Assembly: GCF_023746535.1 (NCBI RefSeq)
Contig: NZ_CP098747.1
Location: forward strand, 434,001-498,000
Direction of reading: 5' to 3'
Length of the DNA stretch: 64,000 bases
Origin: Sneathiella marina
Lineage (GTDB): Bacteria; Pseudomonadota; Alphaproteobacteria; Sneathiellales; Sneathiellaceae
Positions 27,482-35,293 of this stretch are shown here, piece by piece. Under the pieces are notes generated by a model that did no database searches, was not told the DNA's origin, and saw nothing but the letters and a program-made list of their open reading frames with translations. Each line of letters starts with the position of its first letter. Position 1 is the stretch's first letter. Both the position numbers and the translations under genes were made by a program.

Positions 27482-28642
27482 CTATCCCCGGCGCTTCTGC
27501 GGAAGCGTCTCCATATACTTGCAAATGATACCGAGCATAACTTCGTCTGCGCCCCCGCCAATGGACCAGAGCCTGCCATCACGGAACTGACGGGAAATCG
27601 GGGTTTCATTCATAAATCCCATGCCACCATAATATTGTAAACACGCATCTGAGATCTCGCGGGCAAGTCGGCCGACTTTCAATTTGGCCATGGAGGCCAG
27701 CATGGTCACATCGCCGCCCTCCATATATTCCGCCACGGCTCGATAGGTAAGTGATCTGAGGAGTTCCACTTCCGTCTTTAGCTCGGCCAGACGAAAATGA
27801 ATATATTGATTATCGAGCAGCGACTTGCCAAAGGCTTCGCGGCTTCGCGTATAATCGATTGTATCATTTATGGTTTTTTCCAAAGGGTATAATCCCGCTC
27901 CAGCCGCCCATAATCGCTCTTCTTGAAATTGCTGCATTTGATAAGTGAAGCCCATACCTTCTTCACCAATAAGATTTTTCTGTGGCACGCGGACATCCTC
28001 GAAATATAGCTGCGCCGTGTCGGAGGACCGCATACCAAGTTTGTCCAGTTTTCGCGCGACGGTGATACCAGGTGTATCCATTGGCACAACAATCAGTGAT
28101 TTGCTGGAATGCATGGAACCATCACTGGTATTGACCAGCATTATCATTATGTCAGCCTGGATACCGTTGGTGATCCACATTTTTTGACCATTAATGATAT
28201 AGTCATCCCCCTCCTTTTTCGCAGAACTCTTGATGCCAGCGACATCGGATCCGGCGGAAGGTTCTGATACGCCTATACAGGCGACATAGTCGCCCGATAC
28301 CGCGGGGCTGAGAAAATTCTCTCTTACGTAATCTGATCCATGAAGCGCAAGGGCAGGCGTGGCCATATCTGTTTGAACACCAATCGCCATGGGAACCGCA
28401 CCGCAATTGATGCGTCCTAAAGTCTCCGACACAGCTAAACTGTAGGAGTAGTCAAGCCCCATTCCGCCAAATTTCTCCGGTTTGCAAACGCCCAGGAAAC
28501 CTTGGGCTCCCATTTTTTTGAACAGGTCATGGGCGGGAAACTGACCTTCAGCCTCCCATTCATCGACATAGGGATTTATTTCCTGATCAATAAATTTGCT
28601 TAATGATCGAATTATTTCTTGATGCTCGGGACCGTAAATCAA
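27482..28642 (-). CDS. acyl-CoA dehydrogenase
   Basis: A 386-residue flavoenzyme with IGVSEPSAGSDVAGIKSSA, FEDVRVPQKNLIGEEGMGF and YYGGMGFMNETPISRQFRD. The C-terminal IYEG glutamate is replaced (SIGGGADEVM), but Glu242 in FQEERLWAAG takes the position used by isovaleryl-CoA and long-chain dehydrogenases. It lies between the SDR gene (4-nt overlap) and the biotin carboxylase gene, a layout reminiscent of liu and related branched acyl-CoA operons. Substrate is inferred only to class. Confidence 0.87.
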   Translation of the reverse strand: MIYGPEHQEIIRSLSKFIDQEINPYVDEWEAEGQFPAHDLFKKMGAQGFLGVCKPEKFGGMGLDYSYSLAVSETLGRINCGAVPMAIGVQTDMATPALALHGSDYVRENFLSPAVSGDYVACIGVSEPSAGSDVAGIKSSAKKEGDDYIINGQKMWITNGIQADIMIMLVNTSDGSMHSSKSLIVVPMDTPGITVARKLDKLGMRSSDTAQLYFEDVRVPQKNLIGEEGMGFTYQMQQFQEERLWAAGAGLYPLEKTINDTIDYTRSREAFGKSLLDNQYIHFRLAELKTEVELLRSLTYRAVAEYMEGGDVTMLASMAKLKVGRLAREISDACLQYYGGMGFMNETPISRQFRDGRLWSIGGGADEVMLGIICKYMETLPQKRRG

Positions 28643-29517
28643 TCTTCTTCTCCCTCTTGAAACAGTTTTGGCGTTACAGCCAAATGAAATCCGTTATACG
28701 CCTTATTGTTTTTGTGGTCGGGCATGTCCCAGTTCATACGGATGTTTGGTGCGGCACCATCAACCCGAAGACAACTTCCGGAAATAAAGGCAGCGGCCTC
28801 AGAAAGTAGAAATACAATACCGGCTGATATTTCGGATTCCGTCCCCATACGTTTTACAGGATTTGATTTTACACGAATTTTGACGCGCTCTTTCCACCAG
28901 TCTGGATAGGTATCCATGCCGGAAGAAATGATCATTCCAGGGGCAATTGCGTTGACCCGAACACCGGCTGGGGCCCATTCCAGAGCCGCGGTTTCTGTGA
29001 GGCTGAGCATGCCCTTTCGTGCGGCGCCTGAATGAGCCATTCCAGGCATTGAATTCCACATGTCGGCAATCATGTTAACGATTGGTCCGCCGCCATTTTC
29101 TTTCATCCATTGGGTGTAGCACTCTCTTGCGAACAGAAATCCACCTGTCAGATTGGTTTTAATAACTGCATCCCATCCTTTAAGGGTAATGTCTTCTAAC
29201 GGAGCTGGAAATTGACCTCCCGCATTGTTTACAAGCCCGGTAATTTTACCTTGTTGTTTTATAATCTCGGAGACACAGCGCTTGACGGCCTCCTCATCGC
29301 GGATATCGCATGTGTGAAGAGTAGCCGTCCCGCCTTCTGCAGCAATTTCATCCGATACCGACTGCAATTTTTCCAAGTCACGACCGACGAGAGCAACCTT
29401 TGCCCCGAGCGATATGAGTTCATGTGCTGTACAGCGTCCAATTCCGCTACCGCCACCGGTTATGACGATGGAATGCCCTTCAAACAATCCGGGACGAAAA
29501 ATTGAACGATAACTCAT
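28639..29517 (-). CDS. SDR, peroxisomal-type trans-2-enoyl-CoA reductase-like
   Basis: A 292-residue short-chain dehydrogenase with the nucleotide motif VITGGGSGIGRCTAHEL (residues 17-33) and NNAGG. In place of the usual YxxxK the sequence reads HSGAARKGMLSLTETAALEW, as in the PECR/DECR branch that reduces enoyl-CoA or dienoyl-CoA with NADPH. It therefore probably handles double bonds in fatty acyl-CoA. It is the first gene of the SDR-dehydrogenase-carboxylase operon, 99 nt after a MerR-type palindrome. Confidence 0.8.
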   Translation of the reverse strand: MSYRSIFRPGLFEGHSIVITGGGSGIGRCTAHELISLGAKVALVGRDLEKLQSVSDEIAAEGGTATLHTCDIRDEEAVKRCVSEIIKQQGKITGLVNNAGGQFPAPLEDITLKGWDAVIKTNLTGGFLFARECYTQWMKENGGGPIVNMIADMWNSMPGMAHSGAARKGMLSLTETAALEWAPAGVRVNAIAPGMIISSGMDTYPDWWKERVKIRVKSNPVKRMGTESEISAGIVFLLSEAAAFISGSCLRVDGAAPNIRMNWDMPDHKNNKAYNGFHLAVTPKLFQEGEED

Positions 29518-29615
29518 CTCTGTAGCCTTCCACCGTTATTATTTTTTTTATCGTGGGGTAGGAGCTTAGCCCAGACCTGGATGGGATTCCAGAACAGTGT
29601 TTGACAGATCTATTC

Positions 29616-29637
29616 TTGACGTTTACGTTAACGTCAA
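29616..29637. promoter_or_regulatory. LiuR-type palindrome between SDR operon and SCP2 gene
   Basis: The 22-nt element starts TTGACGTTTACG and ends TTAACGTCAA. It differs from the perfect palindrome at 7118-7139 at one base only. It lies between two divergent genes, so one bound dimer could act on both. On the minus strand its TTGACG could be a -35 box with a poor -10 (AATAGA) 17 nt further on. Confidence 0.7.
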
Positions 29638-29698
29638 ATCAGCATCTCATCAGAAACAGTGGATGTTATTGTAAGAGATTAAATGGAAAGGAATTGAA

Positions 29699-30001
29699 AT
29701 GGCAACGATTGAAGAAATCACTGATGGCATGCGGGAACGTATCGGCGAAGACTGCGGTTTAGACGCGACGTTAAAATTCGATTTTGGAGATGATGGAATT
29801 GTGTTCGTTGACGCCGCTTCTGTCCCGAATGTCGTTTCAAACGAGGACAACGAAGCGGATTGTACCATTACGATCACCCAGGAGAATTTTGAAGCTCTGG
29901 CAGCGGGAGAGCTTGACCCGACAACGGCCTTCATGATGGGTAAACTGAAAATTGGTGGTAACATGGGGATTGCAATGAAGTTACAGAGTGTATTTTCCTG
30001 A
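29699..30001 (+). CDS. SCP2 sterol/lipid carrier domain protein
   Basis: A 100-residue single SCP2 domain, with ATLKFDFGDDGIVFVDA, DCTITITQENFEALAAGELDPTTAFMMGKLKIGGNMGIAMKLQ. The SCP2 fold has a hydrophobic tunnel for fatty acyl-CoA or sterols. Stand-alone members in bacteria are common near beta-oxidation genes and probably act as carriers. AAAGGAATTGAA before the ATG is a good ribosome site. It is divergent from the enoyl-CoA reductase operon across the shared palindrome. Confidence 0.88.
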   Translation: MATIEEITDGMRERIGEDCGLDATLKFDFGDDGIVFVDAASVPNVVSNEDNEADCTITITQENFEALAAGELDPTTAFMMGKLKIGGNMGIAMKLQSVFS

Positions 30002-30024
30002 TCTCCTGATTCTAACATTTATTA

Positions 30025-30055
30025 AAAAGGCGGTTCTTTTGAGCCGCCTTTTATT
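30025..30055 (+). terminator. rho-independent terminator after SCP2 gene
   Basis: AAAAGGCGGTTC (30025-30036) pairs with GAGCCGCCTTTT (30041-30052), with one T-G pair, around TTTT, and is followed by more T residues. Confidence 0.88.
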
Positions 30056-30205
30056 CTTTAAGAGGGAGTGTTCCTTCAAAAATAGACTGCATTGAGCTGT
30101 TTTGCAGATATTATCTGTATTAACAGAGGACTTTTTGCTTTCAGAATAAAAAACCGATCAAAAAAACCTATAAAGGCAAAGTTTTTCTGTACCTTTTGTC
30201 ATTCT

Positions 30206-30220
30206 GCCCTTATGAAGGGC
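30206..30220 (+). promoter_or_regulatory. GC-rich mini-hairpin in 5' leader of small basic protein
   Basis: GCCCTT and AAGGGC are exact inverted copies separated by ATG. The hairpin lies 39 nt before the proposed start codon of the next gene. A further 13-nt palindrome (CAGATA-T-TATCTG, 30105-30117) lies upstream. Either might matter for control; nothing proves it. Confidence 0.35.
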
Positions 30221-30258
30221 GCTTCGAATTTAAGTTATCAGTGAGTGGAGCTAGTCAC

Positions 30259-30465
30259 ATGACAGCGAGATCAGCACGAAATGGCCGCAACCAAGGCGGC
30301 AAGAGTCGTAAAAAAGGCGGCGGCGGCAGCGGCAGCGGTTTGACAAAGAATAGCCGTTCAAACGAGCAACGCGCAGCGCGCAAAGTAAATGCCAAGGCAC
30401 ATGGTCGTCATGCAGCCCGGCGGCTTTTGAAAAAAGTTCAGGCTGCTACGAGTGTAGCTGCTTAA
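30259..30465 (+). CDS. small, very basic, glycine-rich protein of unknown function
   Basis: The 68-residue product begins MTARSARNGRNQGGKSRKK, continues with a GGGGSGSG linker and ends in an Arg/Ala/Lys-rich helix (HGRHAARRLLKKV). About 18 Lys or Arg residues face a single Glu. GGAG eight nt before the ATG at 30259, plus a strong terminator after the stop, make it a credible gene; an in-frame TTG at 30196 lacks such support. The charge suggests nucleic-acid or ribosome binding, but I recognise no family. Confidence 0.65.
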   Translation: MTARSARNGRNQGGKSRKKGGGGSGSGLTKNSRSNEQRAARKVNAKAHGRHAARRLLKKVQAATSVAA

Positions 30466-30488
30466 CTTTATAGACTGTCCAAATTTGT

Positions 30489-30523
30489 ACGGCCGTACCG
30501 AATTATCGGTGCGGCCGTTTTTT
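30489..30523 (+). terminator. strong rho-independent terminator
   Basis: Bases 30489-30501 (ACGGCCGTACCGA) pair over 13 positions, one a T-G pair, with 30506-30518 around ATTA, and TTTTTT follows. It ends the small basic protein gene. Confidence 0.92.
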
Positions 30524-30782
30524 ATGCTCTCTTAAGTGGGGTACATTTTCCTGCTGTCGAAAAGCGTCGTAGGATTGCTTGCAAACCAGCCTAGACGCCA
30601 TTTGTTCTTCGGCTGTTTTAACCAATAGGTTAGCAAGAGAGCCCGGTGTAAGAAATCTTATTCGGATCAATGATTAGCTCCATTATGCAAATGATAATCA
30701 TTATTAAAACAAGAAGCCGGACTGGCGTCAATAGTTATTAGGAATGATTCGCAAAAACTTCTATGAGGCCGCGTGATATAGT
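30524..30782. other. convergent intergenic gap with Fur-box-like site
   Basis: Genes on both sides end toward this gap, so no known gene needs a promoter here. Bases 30687-30705 match the 19-bp Fur consensus at about 16 positions (core ATGATAATCATTAT). On the minus strand a CATAAT near 30685-30680 could be a -10 box. A 33-codon minus-strand frame from a TTG at 30731 to 30630 would encode a hydrophobic peptide (LLVLIMIIICIMELII) but lacks a ribosome site. No clear small-RNA terminator is visible on either strand. Confidence 0.4.
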
Positions 30783-31334
30783 CTATTGTTGATCGATTGC
30801 GATGTAACGTTCACCTACATTTTCGAAGCCGGTATAAAAGTCCCAGCCATCGCGTTCGGCGGCGATGACAATATTTGCGCAAGCGCGGCTATCGGATAAG
30901 GCGTCATGATGATTCAGATCCAGGCCGAGAAAATGAGCAACATTTGGGAGCTTCGTCGGCCGGACTTCCCACATTTTCCGTGCAAGCTGAACGGTGCAGG
31001 TAAATTCAGGGGGTGGTACAGAGACGTCGAAAGTCTTGCAGCAGCTATTCAACACTTTTGAATCAAAGCTTGAATTATGGGCGGCTAGAAAATCAAGGTT
31101 CTCAAACAGAGGGGCAATTTTCGGCCAGAGCTCTCCGAAATCGCAGGAATCTTTTACACTGTTCCAGGTTAGACCATGGATATGAGTAAAATAGAACTCC
31201 GGGGAGGGGGGCCTAATTAGATGAACTTCTTCTTGCCTGATTTTTCCATTTTCCACACGAACAAGACCAATGGCACAGGCACTGTCTGCGTTATAGTTCG
31301 CTGTCTCAAAATCGATGGCAAGAAAAGAACTCAT
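30783..31334 (-). CDS. DnaQ-like 3'-5' exonuclease
   Basis: A 183-residue DEDDh exonuclease. FLAIDFETANYN carries the first Asp and Glu, HIHGLTW the Exo-associated turn, AAHNSSFDSKVL the second Asp, and HHDALSDSRACANI the final His and Asp. It lacks further domains, so it is a stand-alone exonuclease for trimming DNA or RNA ends, not polymerase III epsilon proper. It lies 62 nt downstream of the FadD gene beyond an 11-bp hairpin, and so may have its own promoter. Confidence 0.87.
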   Translation of the reverse strand: MSSFLAIDFETANYNADSACAIGLVRVENGKIRQEEVHLIRPPSPEFYFTHIHGLTWNSVKDSCDFGELWPKIAPLFENLDFLAAHNSSFDSKVLNSCCKTFDVSVPPPEFTCTVQLARKMWEVRPTKLPNVAHFLGLDLNHHDALSDSRACANIVIAAERDGWDFYTGFENVGERYIAIDQQ

Positions 31335-31348
31335 GAAGATATCCTAGA

Positions 31349-31379
31349 GGAAAGCATCGTGAATAAGGCGATGCTTTCC
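31349..31379 (-). terminator. perfect inverted repeat between fadD and exonuclease gene
   Basis: GGAAAGCATCG (31349-31359) and CGATGCTTTCC (31369-31379) are exact inverted copies around 9 nt. The repeat lies directly after the FadD stop on the minus strand. No T-run follows, so it may be a rho-dependent end, an mRNA-protecting hairpin or an attenuator. Confidence 0.5.
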
Positions 31380-31396
31380 AAAAGTAGGTATTGGTT

Positions 31397-33115
31397 TTAT
31401 GAAGAGGCTTCGGCTTTCTTGCGTTCTTCATATTTTAGTTTTTCTTCTTCCACCAATTCCTTTTTCGATAGTTTTCCTACGAGTGTTTTCGGTAGCTCAG
31501 GACGGAATTCAACGGCAGCAGGAAGCTCGTGCTTACCAAGTTTGTCTGCTAAAAACTCGCGGAGCTCATCCAGATCGAATTCCTTACCTTCAGGTGTGAG
31601 CTTGATGAAGGCTTTCGCAGCTTCCCCGCGATAATCATCGGGGATGCCGACAACGGTTACTTCTTCAACGAAGGGGTGTTCAAACACAGCTTCTTCAATA
31701 ATTCGAGGATATACGTTAAATCCGCCGGAGGTAATCATGTCCTTGGTGCGATCAACGATATGCATATAGCCATCTTCATCGAGATACCCGGTATCGCCGG
31801 TCAGGAAGAAGTCGCCGATAAAACTTTCTTCTGTTGCCTCCGGCTTGTTCCAATAGCCCTTCATGACATTTGGGCCCTTTATGGCAATCTCGCCAATTTC
31901 ACCCGTCGGCATGATTTTCGATTTATCGTCGACATCGAAAATAGTAATTTCCACACCCGGGACTGGTACGCCGGCGGCGCCAGGTACCCTTTTGTCGGTT
32001 AACGGAGTTGAGGTGCCGGACGGAGAAGTTTCTGTCATTCCCCATCCTTCCAACAATAAACAACCGGTTACGCGCTGAAATTGCTCCTGAACTTCTACAG
32101 GGAGCGGCGCGCCGCCAGATGCACAGAACTTCAGGGAGGATAAGTCATAGTTGGCAATATCGGGATGGTTGGCGATCGCCATATACATGGTAGGGACGCC
32201 CGGAAAAATAGTGGGCTTCTTCTTGTTTAAATCCTTCATTACTTCATCAAGATCGAATTTAGGATGAAGGATAATTTCCGCCCCTCCCGCGATGCCATAG
32301 TTCATTATCACAGTAAGAGCATAGATATGGAATAGAGGTAAAACGGCTAACACTTTTTCCGTGCCATCGGTCAATATCGGGTCATCGCTTTCCTGCATGG
32401 CTCTGAGCTGCTGACATGCAGCGATGAGGTTCTTATGTGTTAGCATGGCGCCTTTCGGCAAACCCGTCGTGCCACCTGTATATTGCAAAACCGCAATGGT
32501 ATCTGCAGGATCAGGCACTGGAACAACATCGATCCGGCCGTCGTTGGCAAGCAATTGCTTAAAGGTTACATGCTGGTCATCGTTGGGTATTTTGGCGATA
32601 TCCTTGCTTTTTACCAACGGATAGAGCAGGTTTTTTGGGAACGGCAATACTTCTTTCAAGCAACCGACAATGACTTTCTTCAGGCGTGTGCTTTCGAGCA
32701 TCTTGCCGATATTCGGATAAAGTACTTCAAGATCGAGAGTGACAATAAAGTCGGTATGACTATCTTCGATTTTATGACGTAACTCTCGTTCCGCATCCAA
32801 CGGTGAATAATTAACGACTGTTCCACCAGCCTTCAAGATTCCGAAAAAACAGACAACGTAATGAGGCGTGTTTGGCAAATACAAACCGACATGGACACCC
32901 TTTTTAACACCAAGTTCAACAAATCCCTTAGCGGCCCGGTTAATCATGTCATCCAATTCTGCATAGCGAATTCGCTTGTCCATAAAATCAATGGCATAAT
33001 TATCTGGCCATTTTTTAACGGCTTCATCTAAAAGCGCGTAGACCGGCTTTTCTGCGATATCGATTTCCCATTTTACCCCAGGCGGGTAAGATTTCTCCCA
33101 CAAAAAGTCAGACAT
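31397..33115 (-). CDS. fadD: long-chain fatty acid-CoA ligase
   Basis: A 572-residue adenylate-forming enzyme with the P-loop LQYTGGTTGLPKGAMLTHKNL (near residue 210), LLEGWGMTETSP, LTGDTGYLDEDGYMHIVDRTKDMITSGGFNVYP and the late catalytic Lys in PKTLVGKLSKKEL. It activates fatty acids to acyl-CoA with ATP, feeding the beta-oxidation enzymes elsewhere in the window. GGGAGA just before the ATG at 33115 supports this start over a codon 54 nt upstream. Chain length is inferred from overall family resemblance. Confidence 0.87.
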   Translation of the reverse strand: MSDFLWEKSYPPGVKWEIDIAEKPVYALLDEAVKKWPDNYAIDFMDKRIRYAELDDMINRAAKGFVELGVKKGVHVGLYLPNTPHYVVCFFGILKAGGTVVNYSPLDAERELRHKIEDSHTDFIVTLDLEVLYPNIGKMLESTRLKKVIVGCLKEVLPFPKNLLYPLVKSKDIAKIPNDDQHVTFKQLLANDGRIDVVPVPDPADTIAVLQYTGGTTGLPKGAMLTHKNLIAACQQLRAMQESDDPILTDGTEKVLAVLPLFHIYALTVIMNYGIAGGAEIILHPKFDLDEVMKDLNKKKPTIFPGVPTMYMAIANHPDIANYDLSSLKFCASGGAPLPVEVQEQFQRVTGCLLLEGWGMTETSPSGTSTPLTDKRVPGAAGVPVPGVEITIFDVDDKSKIMPTGEIGEIAIKGPNVMKGYWNKPEATEESFIGDFFLTGDTGYLDEDGYMHIVDRTKDMITSGGFNVYPRIIEEAVFEHPFVEEVTVVGIPDDYRGEAAKAFIKLTPEGKEFDLDELREFLADKLGKHELPAAVEFRPELPKTLVGKLSKKELVEEEKLKYEERKKAEASS

Positions 33116-33263
33116 GATTCTCCCTTTGGCGATTGTTTTTTCCCAGTTTATTGAAAGATTACGTTGCAAATGCTGTAAGGGTCAACGGAAACCGTATTGT
33201 CTCCAATCGAAAGTCTTCAATTCAAGGATTCCGCTGCGTCAATGAAGGGTCGCCGCCACAAGG

Positions 33264-34193
33264 TCAGTATCCGTCAGGCCCGCTACCACAGATTATCGCG
33301 CAAACTTTCTCATTTTCACGTGGTGAGAAGACCCCGGCCCGCAGGGCGGCAATTGTTGCTGCTGCGGACAGCTCCAGACCCAAGCCGCAATTTTGCCAAA
33401 GCCATTCAGCTGAAGCCTGCATGTCTTCATCCGTAACAAGGGCAATCTGGTCTACATATTCAGAGATTATGTCAAAATTTATTTGAGCGGACTGCCGAGG
33501 GGCAAGTGTATTGGCTTTCGTTTCAATTTTATCCAATGCGACGAGCTTGCCGGCGTCGAGGCTATTTTTTAGGGTTGGGGCCCCTACAGCTTCAACACCA
33601 ATAACTTTTATATTGGGCTTGATCAGCTTTGCAGCTGAAGCAATACCGGAAATTAGTCCGCCACCGCCAATTGCGACTAACAGGACATCAATTTCGGGAT
33701 TGTCATGCAGGATCTCTAAGCCCAGAGTGCCCTGACCGGCAATAACACTTTCATCTGCAAAGGGATGCACATAGGTTTTACCAGTCTTTCGGGCGTCTTC
33801 AAGTGCGAGATTATTTGCATCGTCCCAAACATCACCGACAACGATAACTTTGGTCGCAATTTTCTCGAGTTTCGCAATTTTTGAAGCAGGTGTATTGCGG
33901 GGCAAATAGATGGTGGTCGACGCCCCCGTCATTGACCCAGCTGTTGCAACACCCAATCCATGGTTGCCGCCAGATGCTGTTACCAAACCTTTTGCCAATG
34001 CTTCAGGCTGCAAGGATAAGACAGTATTAAGCGCGCCACGAATTTTAAAAGATCCGGAGATTTGAAGATTTTCAAGCTTGGCCGTAACGGTTTGGCCGGA
34101 ATCAAGAACAATGTCCATTTGTGGTGTTCGACGAATTCGACCTGTAAGATTCTGCTGAGCGGTCTTAAAGACAGAGAGCGGCAATGGCGTCAT
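33264..34193 (-). CDS. threonine/serine dehydratase-like PLP enzyme
   Basis: A 309-residue fold-type II PLP enzyme. The cofactor Lys is in GSFKIRGALN, SGGNHG binds the substrate carboxylate, and IGGGGLISG holds the PLP phosphate. No regulatory ACT domain is present, so it is a catabolic-type dehydratase or a serine racemase-like enzyme. The ATG at 34193 follows the thioesterase stop by 5 nt with AGGGG upstream; an ATG at 34220 inside the thioesterase gene is an alternative. It is coupled to the PaaI-type gene, although their roles have no obvious link. Confidence 0.85.
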   Translation of the reverse strand: MTPLPLSVFKTAQQNLTGRIRRTPQMDIVLDSGQTVTAKLENLQISGSFKIRGALNTVLSLQPEALAKGLVTASGGNHGLGVATAGSMTGASTTIYLPRNTPASKIAKLEKIATKVIVVGDVWDDANNLALEDARKTGKTYVHPFADESVIAGQGTLGLEILHDNPEIDVLLVAIGGGGLISGIASAAKLIKPNIKVIGVEAVGAPTLKNSLDAGKLVALDKIETKANTLAPRQSAQINFDIISEYVDQIALVTDEDMQASAEWLWQNCGLGLELSAAATIAALRAGVFSPRENEKVCAIICGSGPDGY

Positions 34194-34198
34194 TTCAA

Positions 34199-34609
34199 TT
34201 ATGCCCCTATTATTTTCCATATACCGTCGGCGGTCATTATTCGTGTATCATCAACTAACAACTCGCCTCTGATAAATACAACCGCCTGTCCTTTTCGGCT
34301 CAAATCCGCTTTCAACTCAATCCAGTCGCCAGGCTTTGACGCAGCTACAAAATCACAATTTAGGCTTATTGTTGCGCACCGTTTTTTTCCGACAAGTCGC
34401 CAAACAATTTGCCCTAAAGCTTCGTCGAGAAAGCTCATGAGCATTCCGCCATGAATAACGCCGTGGTAATTCGCGTGGCTGTCATCTGCTAGAAAGCCAT
34501 AAGAATAGTTGTCGCCGTCGCGCTTGAAATAAAGAGGACCAATTTTCCCGGTGAAAGTACCTTCGGTCACGAACGGGCGGTAACCATCAGGTATAGAAGT
34601 AAGCGTCAT
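34199..34609 (-). CDS. PaaI family hotdog thioesterase
   Basis: A 136-residue hotdog protein of the PaaI type, with YHGVIHGGMLMSFLDEALGQIVW carrying the HGG motif and the downstream acidic residue. Such enzymes hydrolyse aryl- or acyl-CoA esters that stall in catabolism. It is the first gene of a two-gene unit with the PLP dehydratase, and it differs in family from the 4HBT-like proteins at 23-24 kb. Confidence 0.87.
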   Translation of the reverse strand: MTLTSIPDGYRPFVTEGTFTGKIGPLYFKRDGDNYSYGFLADDSHANYHGVIHGGMLMSFLDEALGQIVWRLVGKKRCATISLNCDFVAASKPGDWIELKADLSRKGQAVVFIRGELLVDDTRIMTADGIWKIIGA

Positions 34610-34717
34610 ACTAAGTCCAATGTGTAATAATTACTCAGTATGACATGTCTTAAAAACAGTGCAAGTGGGTGGCGAACAATTCAAATGGCTCAGCTGACTT
34701 ATCTAATTCCAAACGAA

Positions 34718-34909
34718 TCAAGTAGGGTCTTCCTGTACAAATCCATTCCGTTCGGCATTTTCAATACATTCGTGCTTATCTGCATATCCCTGTGTCGAAG
34801 CGCCAACGATCCGCCCGTTGCTTGCGGTTCGCCGCCAGCGCCATTTGTAATGCTTCTGATTGTGATCTTCATAGAATTCCCACTTATCGTTAGTACCTTT
34901 TTCTGTCAT
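34718..34909 (-). CDS. DUF1508 (YegP-like) protein
   Basis: A 63-residue protein matching one DUF1508 module: WEFYEDHNQKHYKWRWRRTASNGRIVGASTQGYADKHECIENAERNG. YegP of E. coli has two such modules; single-module forms are common. The start at 34909 is set by GGAGG 5 nt upstream; an earlier in-frame ATG at 34921 overlaps that ribosome site. Function is unknown. It is divergent from the ParB-like gene. Confidence 0.85.
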   Translation of the reverse strand: MTEKGTNDKWEFYEDHNQKHYKWRWRRTASNGRIVGASTQGYADKHECIENAERNGFVQEDPT

Positions 34910-35041
34910 CTTTGCCTCCATATATAAAATATGTTGGTAAGACGTGCGTATTGTGATTTTGTGATTATATCGAGAAGAGAAAAGTTTCAGGTGACCGAGA
35001 TTTAATTAGCGCTGAAATATGGTATTTGGCTGAAAGACGTT

Positions 35042-35287
35042 ATGAAAGTAATTAGCATCGATATTGAGAAAATTTATGCCCCGGTCAAAACACGCAAAAA
35101 CCTTAAATCTTCGCGTGTGGATGAATTGGCGGAAGATATTTTGGAAAATGGTCAAAAAACGCCGATCCAGGTTCGAACCGGTCAGGATCGGTATGTGTTG
35201 ATTGAGGGATTACACCGGATTGAAGCATTAAAGGCCCTGGGAGATTCCAAAATTAACGCAATTATTGTACAAGCGCGAAAACACTGA
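35042..35287 (+). CDS. stand-alone ParB N-terminal-like domain protein
   Basis: An 81-residue protein consisting almost only of a ParB/sulfiredoxin-fold nucleotide-binding domain: VISIDIEKIYAPVKTRKNLKSSRVDELAEDILENGQKTPIQVRTGQDRYVLIEGLHRIEALKALG. The GLHR sequence fits the CTP/phosphate-binding motif (GxHR). It lacks the helix-turn-helix and dimer domain of partition ParB, and no parA lies nearby, so it is not a chromosome-partition protein. Related small proteins are nucleases, kinases or of unknown role. Confidence 0.75.
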   Translation: MKVISIDIEKIYAPVKTRKNLKSSRVDELAEDILENGQKTPIQVRTGQDRYVLIEGLHRIEALKALGDSKINAIIVQARKH

Positions 35288-35293
35288 TCTTTT

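Noticed and set aside
35042-35287. A plasmid or chromosome partition locus.
   Set aside because: The protein lacks the DNA-binding and dimer domains, no parA is adjacent, and no parS-like palindrome was seen.
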